Assembly (NCBI RefSeq): GCF_015752155.1
Contig: NZ_JADOVI010000012.1
Location: 1 to 64,000 of the forward strand
Source: Cryobacterium sp. MP_M3
GTDB lineage: Bacteria > Actinomycetota > Actinomycetes > Actinomycetales > Microbacteriaceae
Reading direction: 5' to 3'
DNA length: 64,000 nucleotides
Shown here: positions 27,319 through 39,065 of the stretch, one piece after another
Position numbering within the stretch: the first letter of the stretch is position 1
Layout of the letters: every line of letters begins with the position of its first letter
Translations under genes and position numbers: made by a program
The notes under the pieces: generated by a model
What the model was told of the DNA's origin: nothing
Seen by the model: the letters and a program-made list of their open reading frames with translations, nothing else
The model's database searches: none

Positions 27319-29396
27319 ACGTCGATCCGGTCGCGGCTGAGCTTGTCCGAGCTGTCGATGATGAATTCCTTGCGGGGGGCGACGTCGTTGCCCATCAGGA
27401 GTTCGAATACCTTCCCTGCCATCTCCGCGTCGGACACCCTGACCCGGCGGAGGGTGCGGTGCGCGCGTTCCATGGTCGTGGTGGCGAGCTGGTCGGCATC
27501 CATCTCGCCGAGCCCCTTGTAGCGCTGGATCGGGTCCTGGTAGCGCTTGCCGCTCTTCTTCAACCCGGCGAGCACACCGTGCAGTTCAGGCTCCGAATAG
27601 GTGTAGATGGTCTCATTCGGCTTGCTGCCCGGGTTCATCACGACCACCCGGTGCAGCGGCGGCACCGCCGCGAAGACACGGCCCTCGGTGATCATCGGCC
27701 TCATATACCGGAAGAAGAGGGTCAGCAGGAGGGTGCGGATGTGGGCGCCGTCAACATCCGCGTCGCTCATGATGATGACCTTGCCGTACCGCGCTGCGGA
27801 CAGATCGAAGCTGCGCCCGGAGCCGGCGCCGATGACCTGGATGATCGACGCGCATTCCAGGTTGGAGAGCATGTCGGACACCGAGGCCTTCTGCACGTTG
27901 AGGATCTTGCCCCGGATCGGCAGGAGGGCCTGGTGCTCGCTGTCCCTGGCGAGCTTCGCGGTGCCGAGCGCCGAGTCACCTTCGACGATGAACAGCTCGC
28001 TCGTGGTCACGTCGTTGCTGCGGCAGTCGACCAGCTTCGCCGGCAGCGACGAGCTCTCGAGCGCGTTCTTTCGCCGCTGGGTTTCCTTGTGGGCACGGGC
28101 GGAAATGCGGGATTTCATCTCGGCGACGATCTTGTCCAGCACGACCGCCGCCTGGGTCTTGTCGTCACGCTTCGTGGATACGAAGCGTTCGTTCATGGCC
28201 TGGGCGACGACGTTGGCGACGATGGCGCGCACGGCCGGTGTGCCCAGGACCTCCTTGGTCTGTCCTTCGAACTGCGGTTCGGGAAGCCGCACGGTCAGCA
28301 CGGCGGTCAGGCCGGCCATCACGTCGTCCTTCTCCAGCTTGTCGGAGCCCATCTTGAGGCGGCGGGCGTTCAACTCCACCTGGGATCGCAGGAATTTCAG
28401 CAGCCCGGCGTCGAAGCCGGCCTGGTGGGTGCCGCCCTTGGGCGTGGCGATGATGTTCACGAAGCTGCGGACGACGGTGTCGTAGCCTGTGCCCCAGCGC
28501 AGGGCGATATCGACGGCGCAGTCCCGGGTCAGTTCGGTCGGCACCATGGCGCCCTTGTCGGTCAACACGGGGACGGTTTCGGTGAAGCTGCCGTTGCCGG
28601 ACAGCCGCCAGGTGTCGGTGATGGGGGTGTCGGTTGCGAGGTGGTCGACGAACTCGGAGATGCCGCCCTCGAACTGGAATGACTCGCGTACGGGTTCGGC
28701 GCCGCGCTGGTCGTCGATGTCGATGGCGAGGCCGGGAACGAGGAACGCGGTCTGCCTGGCCCGGTCGAGGAGCTCCTCAGTCTGGAAGGCCGCCCCCCTG
28801 GTGAAGATCTGCCGGTCCGCCCAGTAGCGCACCCGGGTTCCGGTGACCCCGCGCTTGACCTTGCCGATCACGCGGAGTTCGCTCTGCTTCTCAAACGGTG
28901 TGAAGGGCGCGTCGGGGCTCTTCTCCCCCGTGTCCGCGAAGATCCCGGGTTCGCCGCGGTGGAACGACATCGCCCAGGTCTTGCCGTCACGGTCGACCTC
29001 AACGTCGAGGCGCTCCGACAGGGCGTTCACCACGGATGCCCCCACGCCGTGCAGGCCGCCGGAGGCCGCATACGATCCGCTGCCGAACTTGCCGCCGGCG
29101 TGCAGCTTGGTGAAGACCACCTCCACCCCGGTCAGGCCTGTCTTGGGCTCGATATCCACCGGAACGCCGCGGGCGGTGTCCCTGACCTCGACGCTCTCGT
29201 CCGAGTGCAGGATGATGTCGATCCGGGAACCGAATCCGCCGAGCGCTTCGTCGACCGAGTTGTCGATGATCTCCCAGAGGCAGTGCATCAGACCGCGCGA
29301 GTCGGTTGAACCGATGTACATGCCGGGGCGCTTGCGAACCGCCTCGAGCCCCTCGAGGACCGACAGGTGGCGTGCGGAATAGTCTGAAGAGCTCAC
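27315..29396 (-). CDS. parE: DNA topoisomerase IV subunit B (ParE)
   Basis: A 693-residue type IIA topoisomerase ATPase subunit. The GHKL ATP-binding site includes EIIDNSVDEAL and the GLHGVGASVVNALS lid. The TOPRIM domain has the metal-binding Glu in IVEGDSALG and the acidic cluster in MSDADVDGAHI. The C-terminal QRYKGLGEMD motif contacts subunit A. The start is a GTG giving SSSDYSARHLSVLEGLEAV, the normal family beginning. With parC it forms topoisomerase IV, which decatenates replicated chromosomes; aminocoumarins target this subunit. Confidence 0.93.
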   Translation of the reverse strand: MSSSDYSARHLSVLEGLEAVRKRPGMYIGSTDSRGLMHCLWEIIDNSVDEALGGFGSRIDIILHSDESVEVRDTARGVPVDIEPKTGLTGVEVVFTKLHAGGKFGSGSYAASGGLHGVGASVVNALSERLDVEVDRDGKTWAMSFHRGEPGIFADTGEKSPDAPFTPFEKQSELRVIGKVKRGVTGTRVRYWADRQIFTRGAAFQTEELLDRARQTAFLVPGLAIDIDDQRGAEPVRESFQFEGGISEFVDHLATDTPITDTWRLSGNGSFTETVPVLTDKGAMVPTELTRDCAVDIALRWGTGYDTVVRSFVNIIATPKGGTHQAGFDAGLLKFLRSQVELNARRLKMGSDKLEKDDVMAGLTAVLTVRLPEPQFEGQTKEVLGTPAVRAIVANVVAQAMNERFVSTKRDDKTQAAVVLDKIVAEMKSRISARAHKETQRRKNALESSSLPAKLVDCRSNDVTTSELFIVEGDSALGTAKLARDSEHQALLPIRGKILNVQKASVSDMLSNLECASIIQVIGAGSGRSFDLSAARYGKVIIMSDADVDGAHIRTLLLTLFFRYMRPMITEGRVFAAVPPLHRVVVMNPGSKPNETIYTYSEPELHGVLAGLKKSGKRYQDPIQRYKGLGEMDADQLATTTMERAHRTLRRVRVSDAEMAGKVFELLMGNDVAPRKEFIIDSSDKLSRDRIDV

Positions 29397-29531
29397 AACT
29401 GTCAAGAATACCGACCGGAAGCGCCCGGCTCCCCAGCAACACCCTGCCCACATCGTCTACGCGGTGAGCGAAATGCAACCAAACGGAGTCGAAAACCGGG
29501 GCGGACCGTGTTTACATGGAGCACAGGTTAA

Positions 29532-29551
29532 ATTGGTATCACTTGGTATCA
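29532..29551 (+). repeat. Tandem TTGGTATCA repeat upstream of the DUF7455 gene
   Basis: Two copies of TTGGTATCA separated by one base (29533-29541 and 29543-29551) lie 17 bp before the start codon, immediately upstream of a strong GGAGGAGG ribosome site. A TTTACA hexamer at 29511 with TGGTAT at 29534 (17-bp spacing) is a possible promoter that includes the first copy. The second copy would then lie at or after the transcription start. Confidence 0.45.
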
Positions 29552-29568
29552 GTCTGGAGGAGGAAAAC

Positions 29569-29820
29569 ATGTCCCAGATCGCAACCGGAAATGGTGCCAT
29601 CGACCAAAGTTCCGTCGACGGGCAGAGCGCCCCTCACCAGCTCACCGCGGCCGACCGCTGCGATGCGTGTGGCGCCCAGGCCTACATCCGAGTCGTCGTC
29701 AACAACAGCGAACTGATGTTCTGCGCCCACCACGGCCGCAAGCACCAGGAGAAGCTCGCGGCGATCGCCGAGAGCTGGCACGACGAGTCCAGCCGACTCC
29801 TCGAGGACCAGCGCTCCTAG
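29569..29820 (+). CDS. DUF7455 small zinc-ribbon-like protein
   Basis: An 83-residue actinobacterial protein of unknown function with four likely metal ligands: Cys31 and Cys34 (CDAC), then Cys52 and His54/His55 (CAHH). The C-terminal helix is charged (HQEKLAAIAESWHDE). A very strong ribosome site, GGAGGAGG, precedes the ATG, suggesting high expression. Homologues commonly lie near the principal sigma factor gene, as here. No enzymatic motif is visible. Confidence 0.85.
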   Translation: MSQIATGNGAIDQSSVDGQSAPHQLTAADRCDACGAQAYIRVVVNNSELMFCAHHGRKHQEKLAAIAESWHDESSRLLEDQRS

Positions 29821-29844
29821 TCATATTCGACTTCCCGCTGTCAG

Positions 29845-29880
29845 CGGCGCGGACGACTTCGGTCGGTCCGCGCCGTTTCT
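29845..29880 (+). terminator. Terminator after the DUF7455 gene
   Basis: A 10-bp stem CGGCGCGGAC/GTCCGCGCCG extended by GAC/GTC around a TTCG loop (one bulged G), followed by TTTCT. A convincing intrinsic terminator 25 bp after the stop. Confidence 0.8.
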
Positions 29881-29907
29881 GTGTCCGCGGGCCCGCCGGC
29901 AGCGGCA

Positions 29908-29961
29908 CCCGTCAGTGCCGGAAAACCCGTCAGTGCCGGAAAACCCGTCTGTGCCGGACAA
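29908..29961. repeat. 18-bp tandem repeat, three copies
   Basis: The unit CCCGTCAGTGCCGGAAAA occurs twice exactly (29908-29925, 29926-29943) and a third time with two changes (29944-29961). It lies between the terminator and the gatD stop codon, in non-coding sequence between convergent genes. Confidence 0.85.
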
Positions 29962-29988
29962 CTCTGTTGCCGGACATCCCGTCGGAGG

Positions 29989-30720
29989 CTACTCCGCAGT
30001 GAGACCCAGCGCCACGGCAAGTTGATTGCGCCCGGCTTTCGCTGTCTCGTCGACTGCGATGGCTCGTGCCCCCGGAAGGTACACTGCGCCGGCTCGCGCC
30101 AGGGCCGTGCTGAGCAGGTGGTCGGCGAGGGCGGGGTTCCGGGCCAGCACCGGTCCGTGCAGGTGGGTGCAGACGAGGTTTCCCATGACGAGGCCCTCGG
30201 CGCCGGTGCCGGCGCCGTTGCCCGTTCCGGATCGGACCCGGCCGAGCGGTGACGCCTCGGCGCCGACGTAGTCGCGGGCGTGGTTCTCGAAGCCGACCAG
30301 CCGGCCGAAACGGGAGTCGACGATGAGGTCATCGGTGACTCGTTCGGGACGGGGAACCGCGCGGCCCGTGACGATTCCGAGGCCCTCGACGACGGTACCG
30401 TCACCGAGTTCGATCCCCCAGCTAAGCAGTTCCCACCCGGTGCCGACGGCGAGGATGGGGATTCCCTCCGTGCACCAGGCGCGGAGCTGCTCGGTCATTG
30501 TGGCGAGGATGTCGCGCACGCCGGTCAGGTCGGTGTCGGACCCGGATCCGATCACGACGAGGTCGATCTGCTCCGGCAGGTCGGCGGCCGTGCGCACCGG
30601 GATGACGTCGGCGTCGAAGCCGGCCCAGCGGGCGCGTTGGGCGAGCACCCGGGCGTTCGCGGCGTCGCCGTTCGTGCCGAGAAGTTCGGGCAGTACGGAG
30701 ACGATGCTGAGCGCGCGCAT
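29989..30720 (-). CDS. gatD: GatD-like glutamine amidotransferase subunit lacking the catalytic cysteine
   Basis: A 243-residue class I (CobB/CobQ-type) glutamine amidotransferase domain, paired with MurT as the lipid II isoglutaminyl synthase. In the known enzymes the nucleophile is the Cys of a CGGYQ-type elbow (Cys94 in S. aureus GatD) and the base is a His in LHGP. Here the elbow reads AVGTGWELL, with Gly93 (codon GGC, 30442-30444) where Cys is expected, while His188 in THLHGPVLARNP is kept. It should therefore be unable to hydrolyse glutamine. The reading frame is intact and of normal length. The start overlaps the murT stop by one base (TAATG). The role may be structural or altered; see findings. 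Confidence 0.85.
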   Translation of the reverse strand: MRALSIVSVLPELLGTNGDAANARVLAQRARWAGFDADVIPVRTAADLPEQIDLVVIGSGSDTDLTGVRDILATMTEQLRAWCTEGIPILAVGTGWELLSWGIELGDGTVVEGLGIVTGRAVPRPERVTDDLIVDSRFGRLVGFENHARDYVGAEASPLGRVRSGTGNGAGTGAEGLVMGNLVCTHLHGPVLARNPALADHLLSTALARAGAVYLPGARAIAVDETAKAGRNQLAVALGLTAE

Positions 30721-31988
30721 TACTCCCGCCCTGCCTTGTTGGAGACGAGCCCGAGGTGGGCGCGGGTGCGGCGCATGGAGTCGGCCGAGAAGATGATGGT
30801 TTTCAGTCCGATCCGCGGGTCAGGGAGCGCGAGGAATTCGTCGAGGGCGCGGCCGAGGTCAGGCTCGATGCGCTCAATGGTGACGTCGTCGTAGGCAAGC
30901 TGCAGGGCGATTTCCTGCGCCTTCGAGCCGGAGGCGAAGAGAACCAGGCCAAGCCCGGACGTGTCGACCGGCCAGAAGTAGGATGGGTCACGGACATCCG
31001 AACCGATCGCGATCAGGATCTGGTCGGTTCCGGCCGCGAGGCTGTCAACGTTGAGCTGGAAGCTCGCGGGGTTCTGCACGAGCACGAATTCGACCTTCCG
31101 GCCGCGCACCGTGACGATCTCGCCCCGGCCGAACACCGGCGGGATCGCCGAGATGGCGGCGACCGCTACGGCAGGGTCGAAACGCTCGCCGAGGACCGCC
31201 TGGGCGGTGCTGAGGGCGGTCAGCGCGTCGACGGCATAGTGGGTGCCGCGGGCGGGCAGGCCCATGTCGTAGCTGGCTCCGTTCACCAGCACGGTGGCGT
31301 CGCGGCCGTCGACCGTGGTGAGGAGCATTCCCTCCAACGGGGAGAGGCGGTGGCCGGCCGTCACGCTGTAGCCGAGTCCGCGCGGGTTCGCCGCGAGGAC
31401 ATCCGCGGACACGCCGTAGCGGGACACGCCCACGGTTCCCTCGAGTCGCGATGCCAGGTCCACCAGGTGCTGGTCGTCGGCATTCACGACGACGGTTCCG
31501 GTGGCTCGGGACGCGATTTTGCCGAGCATGGCCGCGACCATCTCGGAATCGTGGAAGCGATCGATCTGGTCGACCATCACGTTCGTCAGCGCGACGACCC
31601 GGGGCTTCAGCGACCCTGAGATCAGGGCGCCGTGCCCCTCATCCATTTCCAGCACGGCCACGTCGCCGCTGATCCGGCCGGCCAGGCTGGCCTGCTCGAG
31701 CAGCGCCGAGGTGAGCCCCTGGCTGATGTTGGCCGTCGACTCGTTCGTGAACACGCCCAGCCCGTGCGCCCGGAGAGCGGCAACCAGCATCTTCGTGGTG
31801 GTGGACTTGCCGCTCGAGCCGGTCACGATGACCAGTCCGCCCGGGAAGCCGTTCAAAGTGCGGGCCAGGAATCCCGGCGCGATGGTATTGACGACGAGAC
31901 CGGGGACCGCTGATCCCCCACCCGGCTTCCGCCATCTCGCCAGGACGCGAACAACCCTGCCGACGAGGATCGCCGGTGCGTAGCGCAC
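30720..31988 (-). CDS. murT: MurT-like Mur-ligase-family protein without the zinc ribbon
   Basis: A 422-residue Mur ligase homologue. The ATP loop is TGSSGKSTTTKML (Lys61), the central domain has NVMVDQIDRF and the NADD motif, and the C-terminal domain keeps DVRDPSYFWPVD, close to the DGRDxSWxWD catalytic signature. Characterised MurT proteins carry a Cys4 zinc ribbon in the central domain; this protein has no cysteine at all. MurT activates the alpha-carboxyl of D-Glu in lipid II as an acyl phosphate. The start is GTG, 8 bp after the sigA stop, and it overlaps gatD by 1 bp, giving sigA-murT-gatD as a likely transcript. Confidence 0.88.
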   Translation of the reverse strand: MRYAPAILVGRVVRVLARWRKPGGGSAVPGLVVNTIAPGFLARTLNGFPGGLVIVTGSSGKSTTTKMLVAALRAHGLGVFTNESTANISQGLTSALLEQASLAGRISGDVAVLEMDEGHGALISGSLKPRVVALTNVMVDQIDRFHDSEMVAAMLGKIASRATGTVVVNADDQHLVDLASRLEGTVGVSRYGVSADVLAANPRGLGYSVTAGHRLSPLEGMLLTTVDGRDATVLVNGASYDMGLPARGTHYAVDALTALSTAQAVLGERFDPAVAVAAISAIPPVFGRGEIVTVRGRKVEFVLVQNPASFQLNVDSLAAGTDQILIAIGSDVRDPSYFWPVDTSGLGLVLFASGSKAQEIALQLAYDDVTIERIEPDLGRALDEFLALPDPRIGLKTIIFSADSMRRTRAHLGLVSNKAGRE

Positions 31989-31996
31989 GCGGCCGC

Positions 31997-33364
<1,368 letters not shown>

Positions 33365-33460
33365 TCGAACACCTCTCATGCCGTGGCGCTGTCGCCGGCG
33401 GCGCTGCCGGGTCGAAACGGCCGAAGTGGAGCTGGCCGTTCCAACACCTGGGCAGTGTGG

Positions 33461-33489
33461 ATTTTGGGCAGTACTAGGACCCATGTCAA
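33461..33489 (-). promoter_or_regulatory. Probable sigA promoter
   Basis: On the minus strand TTGACA (33489-33484) is followed after 17 bp by CAAAAT (33466-33461). The -35 is perfect and the -10 matches at four of six positions. It would give a leader of about 90 nt before sigA. The rest of the 230-bp gap to the MFS gene holds no other feature I can name. Confidence 0.6.
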
Positions 33490-33594
33490 GTCCCGGGCTA
33501 ATCGCAGCGACAAGATTGTCGATACTCCCAGGACCAGAACGGGCCCTATTGACAATTATTGCATGCTTTGTGTATGAGGCAAGCCAGGCGCGTC

Positions 33595-34929
33595 CTATTC
33601 CGGCCGCCGCCGCCGGCGCCACGCGCGGGCCGCCGCCACCCAGATCGGGGCGACTTCGATCCCCTCGTCGTTGGAAAGCTGCCGGCGCGTGCGCGCCCTG
33701 GCTCGCAGCAGGAAGACCACCCCCAGCCCGACGACCAGGTACTGCACGGAGAACGCCACCCGGAACGAGTCGAGCGAGTACAGGTCGCTTGCTGCGCCGG
33801 CGGCGACGCGCCACCCGTCCTGAAGGTCAAGGAGCAGGCCGACCAGGTACACCATCACGAAGCTCGCAGTGAACCCGCCCACATTGACGACCCCGTTGGC
33901 GGAGCCGTGGCTTCGCTGCGGATTGAAGGTGCGTGCGAAATCGAAACCGATCAGGGAACCCGGACCGCCGATGCCCAGGGCGACCAGCAACACGATCACC
34001 AGCCACATAGGGGGCGTCGTCGGCCAGAGCAGGACGAGCGCCCACGCCGCGCCCATCAGCGACACCACGGCCAGAACGATGTTGCTGCGCCGCAGCGGGT
34101 AGCGTGCCGTGAGGATTCCGAGGATCGGTCCGGCGATCACGCCGGCTCCGACCAGGACCATCAGCATCCCGGCCGCGAGGGACGGGTCGTAGCCGAGGCC
34201 GTAGACCATGAACGGGAAGCCCCAGAGGAGGCTGAAAACGGTTCCCGACGACTGGGTCACATAGTGGGACCAGAATCCCAGTTGGGTTCCCGGCCGTTTG
34301 AAACTGTGCTTAAGCAGGGCGAGCGCGGCAGCCCAGCTGGCCGGACGATCCTCCACCAGGACGCCGGCCGGCCGGTCCTGCACGACAATGATCACCACGA
34401 CGAGCGCGACGAGAGCCACGGATGCCGCTGACACGAACGCGGCCGTCCAGCCCCAGGTGTGCAGCACCCAGGCCAGGGGCACCGCGGACATGACCTGACC
34501 CAGCTGGCCGATATTGCCCAGCCACTGGGAGAGCTGCGGCACGCTCCGGCCGGTGAACCAGGAGCCGATCAGCCGGATCATGGAAATGAAGATCGTCGCG
34601 TCCCCGGCCCCGACGAGGATGCGGCCGACCACGGCGACGCCGATCGTCGGCGCGAAAGCCAGGGTGAGCTGCCCGCCGACCATCAGCGCGGTGCCGGAGA
34701 TGACGAGCACGCGGGGCCCGTACCGGTCGATCAGCACGCCCACCGGCACCTGGGCGGCGGCGTAGACGACAAGCTGAACGACCGCGAGGCTGGAGAGCAC
34801 AGCGGCCGAGCCGCCGAAGCGTTCCGTGGCGGCGACCCCGGCGACGCCCAGCGAGGAACGTTGCAGCACGGCGGACAGGTACGCGAACGACCCGATGGAG
34901 AAGATCAACCAGGAGCGACGCGAGTTCAT
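33595..34929 (-). CDS. MFS transporter
   Basis: A 444-residue major-facilitator protein with about twelve hydrophobic segments. The loop 2-3 signature is seen as [16 protein letters not shown], and helix 4 has [15 protein letters not shown] long Arg-rich C-terminal tail (RARARTRRQ and WRRRRRPE) ends in the cytosol. The arrangement resembles nitrate/oxalate-type or sugar-acid MFS members, but the substrate cannot be assigned. The start [13 protein letters not shown] places the first helix right at the N-terminus. It is upstream of sigA on the same strand. Confidence 0.85.
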   Translation of the reverse strand: MNSRRSWLIFSIGSFAYLSAVLQRSSLGVAGVAATERFGGSAAVLSSLAVVQLVVYAAAQVPVGVLIDRYGPRVLVISGTALMVGGQLTLAFAPTIGVAVVGRILVGAGDATIFISMIRLIGSWFTGRSVPQLSQWLGNIGQLGQVMSAVPLAWVLHTWGWTAAFVSAASVALVALVVVIIVVQDRPAGVLVEDRPASWAAALALLKHSFKRPGTQLGFWSHYVTQSSGTVFSLLWGFPFMVYGLGYDPSLAAGMLMVLVGAGVIAGPILGILTARYPLRRSNIVLAVVSLMGAAWALVLLWPTTPPMWLVIVLLVALGIGGPGSLIGFDFARTFNPQRSHGSANGVVNVGGFTASFVMVYLVGLLLDLQDGWRVAAGAASDLYSLDSFRVAFSVQYLVVGLGVVFLLRARARTRRQLSNDEGIEVAPIWVAAARAWRRRRRPE

Positions 34930-35002
34930 TGCCCCTAACTTACTCGCGCGGCGCTCCCGCACGGTCAGGCGCTCCGGTGGTCGCCCCTCAGGCGGGCGCC
35001 GC

Positions 35003-35926
35003 TCAGGCGGGTGGGCCCTCGTCCCGGCTGCGGCGGGTGGCGAGGAAGTTTTCCAGCTCGGCCGCGATCTCGTCCGCACTGGGGAGCTCGCCTGCCTCGT
35101 CGGTCAGCGGCGACCGCAGGGTGCTTCCCTCCATGTACGCGTCATAGCGCTCTTCGAGGGTGCCGACGAGTTTCGCGAGTTCGGGGTTGTCGTGCACCTG
35201 CTCGTCGATGCGCCCCACGAAATCGCGGTTCTGTTCCCTGAGCTGGTCCGACGGGAAGATGAGGCCGGTCGCGGCGCTCGTGCTCTCCAGGGCGGAGAGG
35301 GCCGTGGCCGGGAACTCCGTGTCCGCAAGGTAGTGCGGCACCAGCAGGACGAAGCCGACAACGGATGCCCCGCTCTCCTGCAGCCGGAACTCGACCAGGT
35401 GGAGGGCATTGGCCGGCACCTGGGTGTGCGGCCTCCAGACCGACATGCTCTCGATCAGGTCCGAACGGTTGCCGCTCACGGTGACGCCGATCGGTCTGGT
35501 GTGCGGCACAGGCATCGGGATCGCGTGCACCCAGGTGGTCGAGGACACCTTGAACCGCCGCACCAGTTCGAGCACCGCGGCCGTGAACTGGTCCCAACGG
35601 AAATCGGGCTCGAAGCCCGCCAGGAGCAGGAACTGCTGCCCGATCTCGTCCCGGGCCAGGTACAGCCGGAGGGTGGCCGGCTGGTAGTCGGTGAGGTGGT
35701 CCTGGTCGAAGTAGATGATCGGGCGGCGCGCCCGGTAGTCGAGGAGGACATCGGCGTCGAATGCGGCGATCACCGAATGGTCGAGGGTGTTGCGCAGGTA
35801 CTCGGTGAATTGCGAGACCGCGCCACCGGCATCCGCGAAGCCGGTCAGCCCCGCGACCAGGTGCAGGCCATCCGGGACGCGCTCGGCGTCCGCGGTCAGC
35901 TCGTAAAGGTCACCAGGATCGCGCAT
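35003..35926 (-). CDS. PAC2 family protein
   Basis: A 307-residue PAC2 protein (proteasome-assembly-chaperone-2-like fold). Family motifs include GLTGFADAGGAVSQF at the N-terminus, the DYRARRPIIYFD segment and GVTVSGNR, and the C-terminal third is helical and charged (LVGTLEERYDAYMEG). Actinobacterial PAC2 proteins are conserved, but their role is not established; some genomes place them near peptidase or proteasome genes, and pepA is the divergent neighbour here. MRDPGDLYEL is the chosen start; an ATG seven codons earlier is possible. Confidence 0.85.
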   Translation of the reverse strand: MRDPGDLYELTADAERVPDGLHLVAGLTGFADAGGAVSQFTEYLRNTLDHSVIAAFDADVLLDYRARRPIIYFDQDHLTDYQPATLRLYLARDEIGQQFLLLAGFEPDFRWDQFTAAVLELVRRFKVSSTTWVHAIPMPVPHTRPIGVTVSGNRSDLIESMSVWRPHTQVPANALHLVEFRLQESGASVVGFVLLVPHYLADTEFPATALSALESTSAATGLIFPSDQLREQNRDFVGRIDEQVHDNPELAKLVGTLEERYDAYMEGSTLRSPLTDEAGELPSADEIAAELENFLATRRSRDEGPPA

Positions 35927-36021
35927 GCCGTCAACTCTAAACGCCATTTTCCGTGCGTCGAAGGAATCGGTCGCCGCGCCGTGGTGCCGAGAGCGAACAG
36001 GCTGACCCGTAGCATCAAGGG

Positions 36022-37518
36022 ATGACCGTTCCCCGCCTTTCCGTGTCCGCACAGCCCGCAATCGAGTCCGATGTCGACGTCCTGATCGTCGGGGCGACCT
36101 CCTCCGGCGACACCGGCGTGTTGTTCGCCGACCCTGCCTTCGAGGGCCTGTCGGCGCAACTCGCTTCCCTCGGCGTCACCGGCGGCCGCGACCAGCTCGT
36201 GCGTCTGCCTGCCTCGGTGGGTGCGGCACGCAGCATCGCCATCGTCGGGATCGGAAAGGAACCGACTGTCGACGCCCTCCGCCATGCGGCCGGATCCGCG
36301 GTCCGGCAGTTGACCGGGGTTTCCTCGGTCGCGTTCGCGTTCCCGACCGCGACGGCGGAGGATGCCGAAGCGATCCTGGAGGGCGCGGCGCTCGGCGCGT
36401 ACTCGTTCACGACCTACCGGCACAGTTCCCTGGCTGCGACCAAGCTCCCCGCCGAGGAGATCGTCGTGCACACGGGGCTGGACCTGGGCGACGTGCCCAC
36501 GCGGGTCGGAATCGTCGCTGACGCGGTGACCCTGATCAAGGACCTCGTCAACACTCCCCCGTCCGATCTCTATCCGGAGTCCCTCGCCCGGCTCGCCGTC
36601 GAGGCGGTCGACGCCCAGCCCGGCCTGCCGATCGAGGTCCGGGTCTGGAACGAGGACGAGCTCATCGCGGACGGTTTCGGCGGGATCGCCGGCGTCGGCC
36701 AGGGCTCGACCCGTCCGCCGCGCCTGGTCAAGGTCACCTACTCGCCGGCCGGGGCGACCAGGCACCTCGCCCTCGTCGGCAAGGGCATCACCTTCGACAC
36801 CGGCGGACTCTCGCTGAAGCCGCCGGCATCGATGGTGGGCATGAAGTACGACATGACCGGGGCGGCCACCGTTCTGGCGGCCACCCTCGCCGCGGCCCGG
36901 CTCAGGCTCGACCTGAAGGTCACGGCGTGGCTCTGCATCGCCGAGAACATGCCGTCCGGGTCGGCGATCCGGCCCAACGACGTGCTCCGGATCCGCGGCG
37001 GCCAGACCGTGGAAGTCCTCAACACCGACGCCGAGGGCCGTCTGGTGCTCGCGGACGGCCTCGTCGCCGCCGGCGAGGAAGCGCCGGACGCGATCATCGA
37101 CGTGGCCACCCTGACCGGCGCAGCCATCGTCGCCCTCGGCACCCGCTACTACGCGGTGATGGGCGAGGACACCATGGTCGCCAGGGTCCTCGACGCGGGG
37201 AAGGCCGTGGGCGAACAGTCCTGGCCGATGCCGCTGCCGGATGAGCTCCGTCCCCTGCTCAACTCGGATGTCGCGGACATCGCGAACGCGAAGATCGGCA
37301 GCGCCGCGGGCGGAATGCTGCTGGCCGGCGTGTTCCTCCGTGAGTTCATCGGCACCCGCGGCGAAGGCGATGACGCGGTGAAGATCCCGTGGGCGCACCT
37401 TGACATCGCCGGCCCGGCCCACAACACGGGCAGTGCGTTCGGGTTCACGGGGGCCGGACCGACCGGGATTTCGCTCCGGGCGTTGCTTCGACTGGCCGAG
37501 GACTTTTCACGCCCGTAG
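36022..37518 (+). CDS. pepA: Leucyl aminopeptidase (M17)
   Basis: A 498-residue M17 aminopeptidase with the two-metal site: Lys and Asp in GKGITFDTGGLSLK, the Asp in MKYDMTGAA, and Asp/Glu with the catalytic Arg in NTDAEGRLVLADGL. The N-terminal macro-like domain is present, so length and domain order are normal. It removes N-terminal residues from peptides as a hexamer in the cytosol. Its start is close to the divergent PAC2 gene. The 105 bp to lpd contains no strong terminator. Confidence 0.95.
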   Translation: MTVPRLSVSAQPAIESDVDVLIVGATSSGDTGVLFADPAFEGLSAQLASLGVTGGRDQLVRLPASVGAARSIAIVGIGKEPTVDALRHAAGSAVRQLTGVSSVAFAFPTATAEDAEAILEGAALGAYSFTTYRHSSLAATKLPAEEIVVHTGLDLGDVPTRVGIVADAVTLIKDLVNTPPSDLYPESLARLAVEAVDAQPGLPIEVRVWNEDELIADGFGGIAGVGQGSTRPPRLVKVTYSPAGATRHLALVGKGITFDTGGLSLKPPASMVGMKYDMTGAATVLAATLAAARLRLDLKVTAWLCIAENMPSGSAIRPNDVLRIRGGQTVEVLNTDAEGRLVLADGLVAAGEEAPDAIIDVATLTGAAIVALGTRYYAVMGEDTMVARVLDAGKAVGEQSWPMPLPDELRPLLNSDVADIANAKIGSAAGGMLLAGVFLREFIGTRGEGDDAVKIPWAHLDIAGPAHNTGSAFGFTGAGPTGISLRALLRLAEDFSRP

Positions 37519-37623
37519 TACAGTCGAGGAGGCAGGATAAGCTTGCCGATCAGCGAATGCCGGCGGCGTCGTCTTCCATGACGCCCGGCAAACCGAGTTT
37601 GTGATGCACGAGGGAGTATCTGG

Positions 37624-38997
<1,374 letters not shown>

Positions 38998-39065
38998 ACC
39001 ACATCCCGCCACTCAGACTCTCAGTAAGCAAATTACAGACAAATGGTTTTGAAGGAGACAGACGC

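Noticed and set aside
24012-29396. parC/parE as the organism's gyrase genes
   Set aside because: No GyrA-box (QRRGGKG-like) in the A-subunit tail, and the pair lies near sigA as actinobacterial ParC/ParE do, rather than beside dnaA/recF.
30436-30450. A sequencing error or frameshift causing loss of the GatD cysteine
   Set aside because: The frame is continuous on both sides, the surrounding residues also diverge together (GTGWE for GGYQ), and MurT has lost its cysteines as well. A single error is unlikely.
30472-30474. Cys83 of the GatD-like protein (RAWCTEG) as a substitute nucleophile
   Set aside because: It lies ten residues before the elbow, in the preceding helix, not at the turn that positions the nucleophile near His188.
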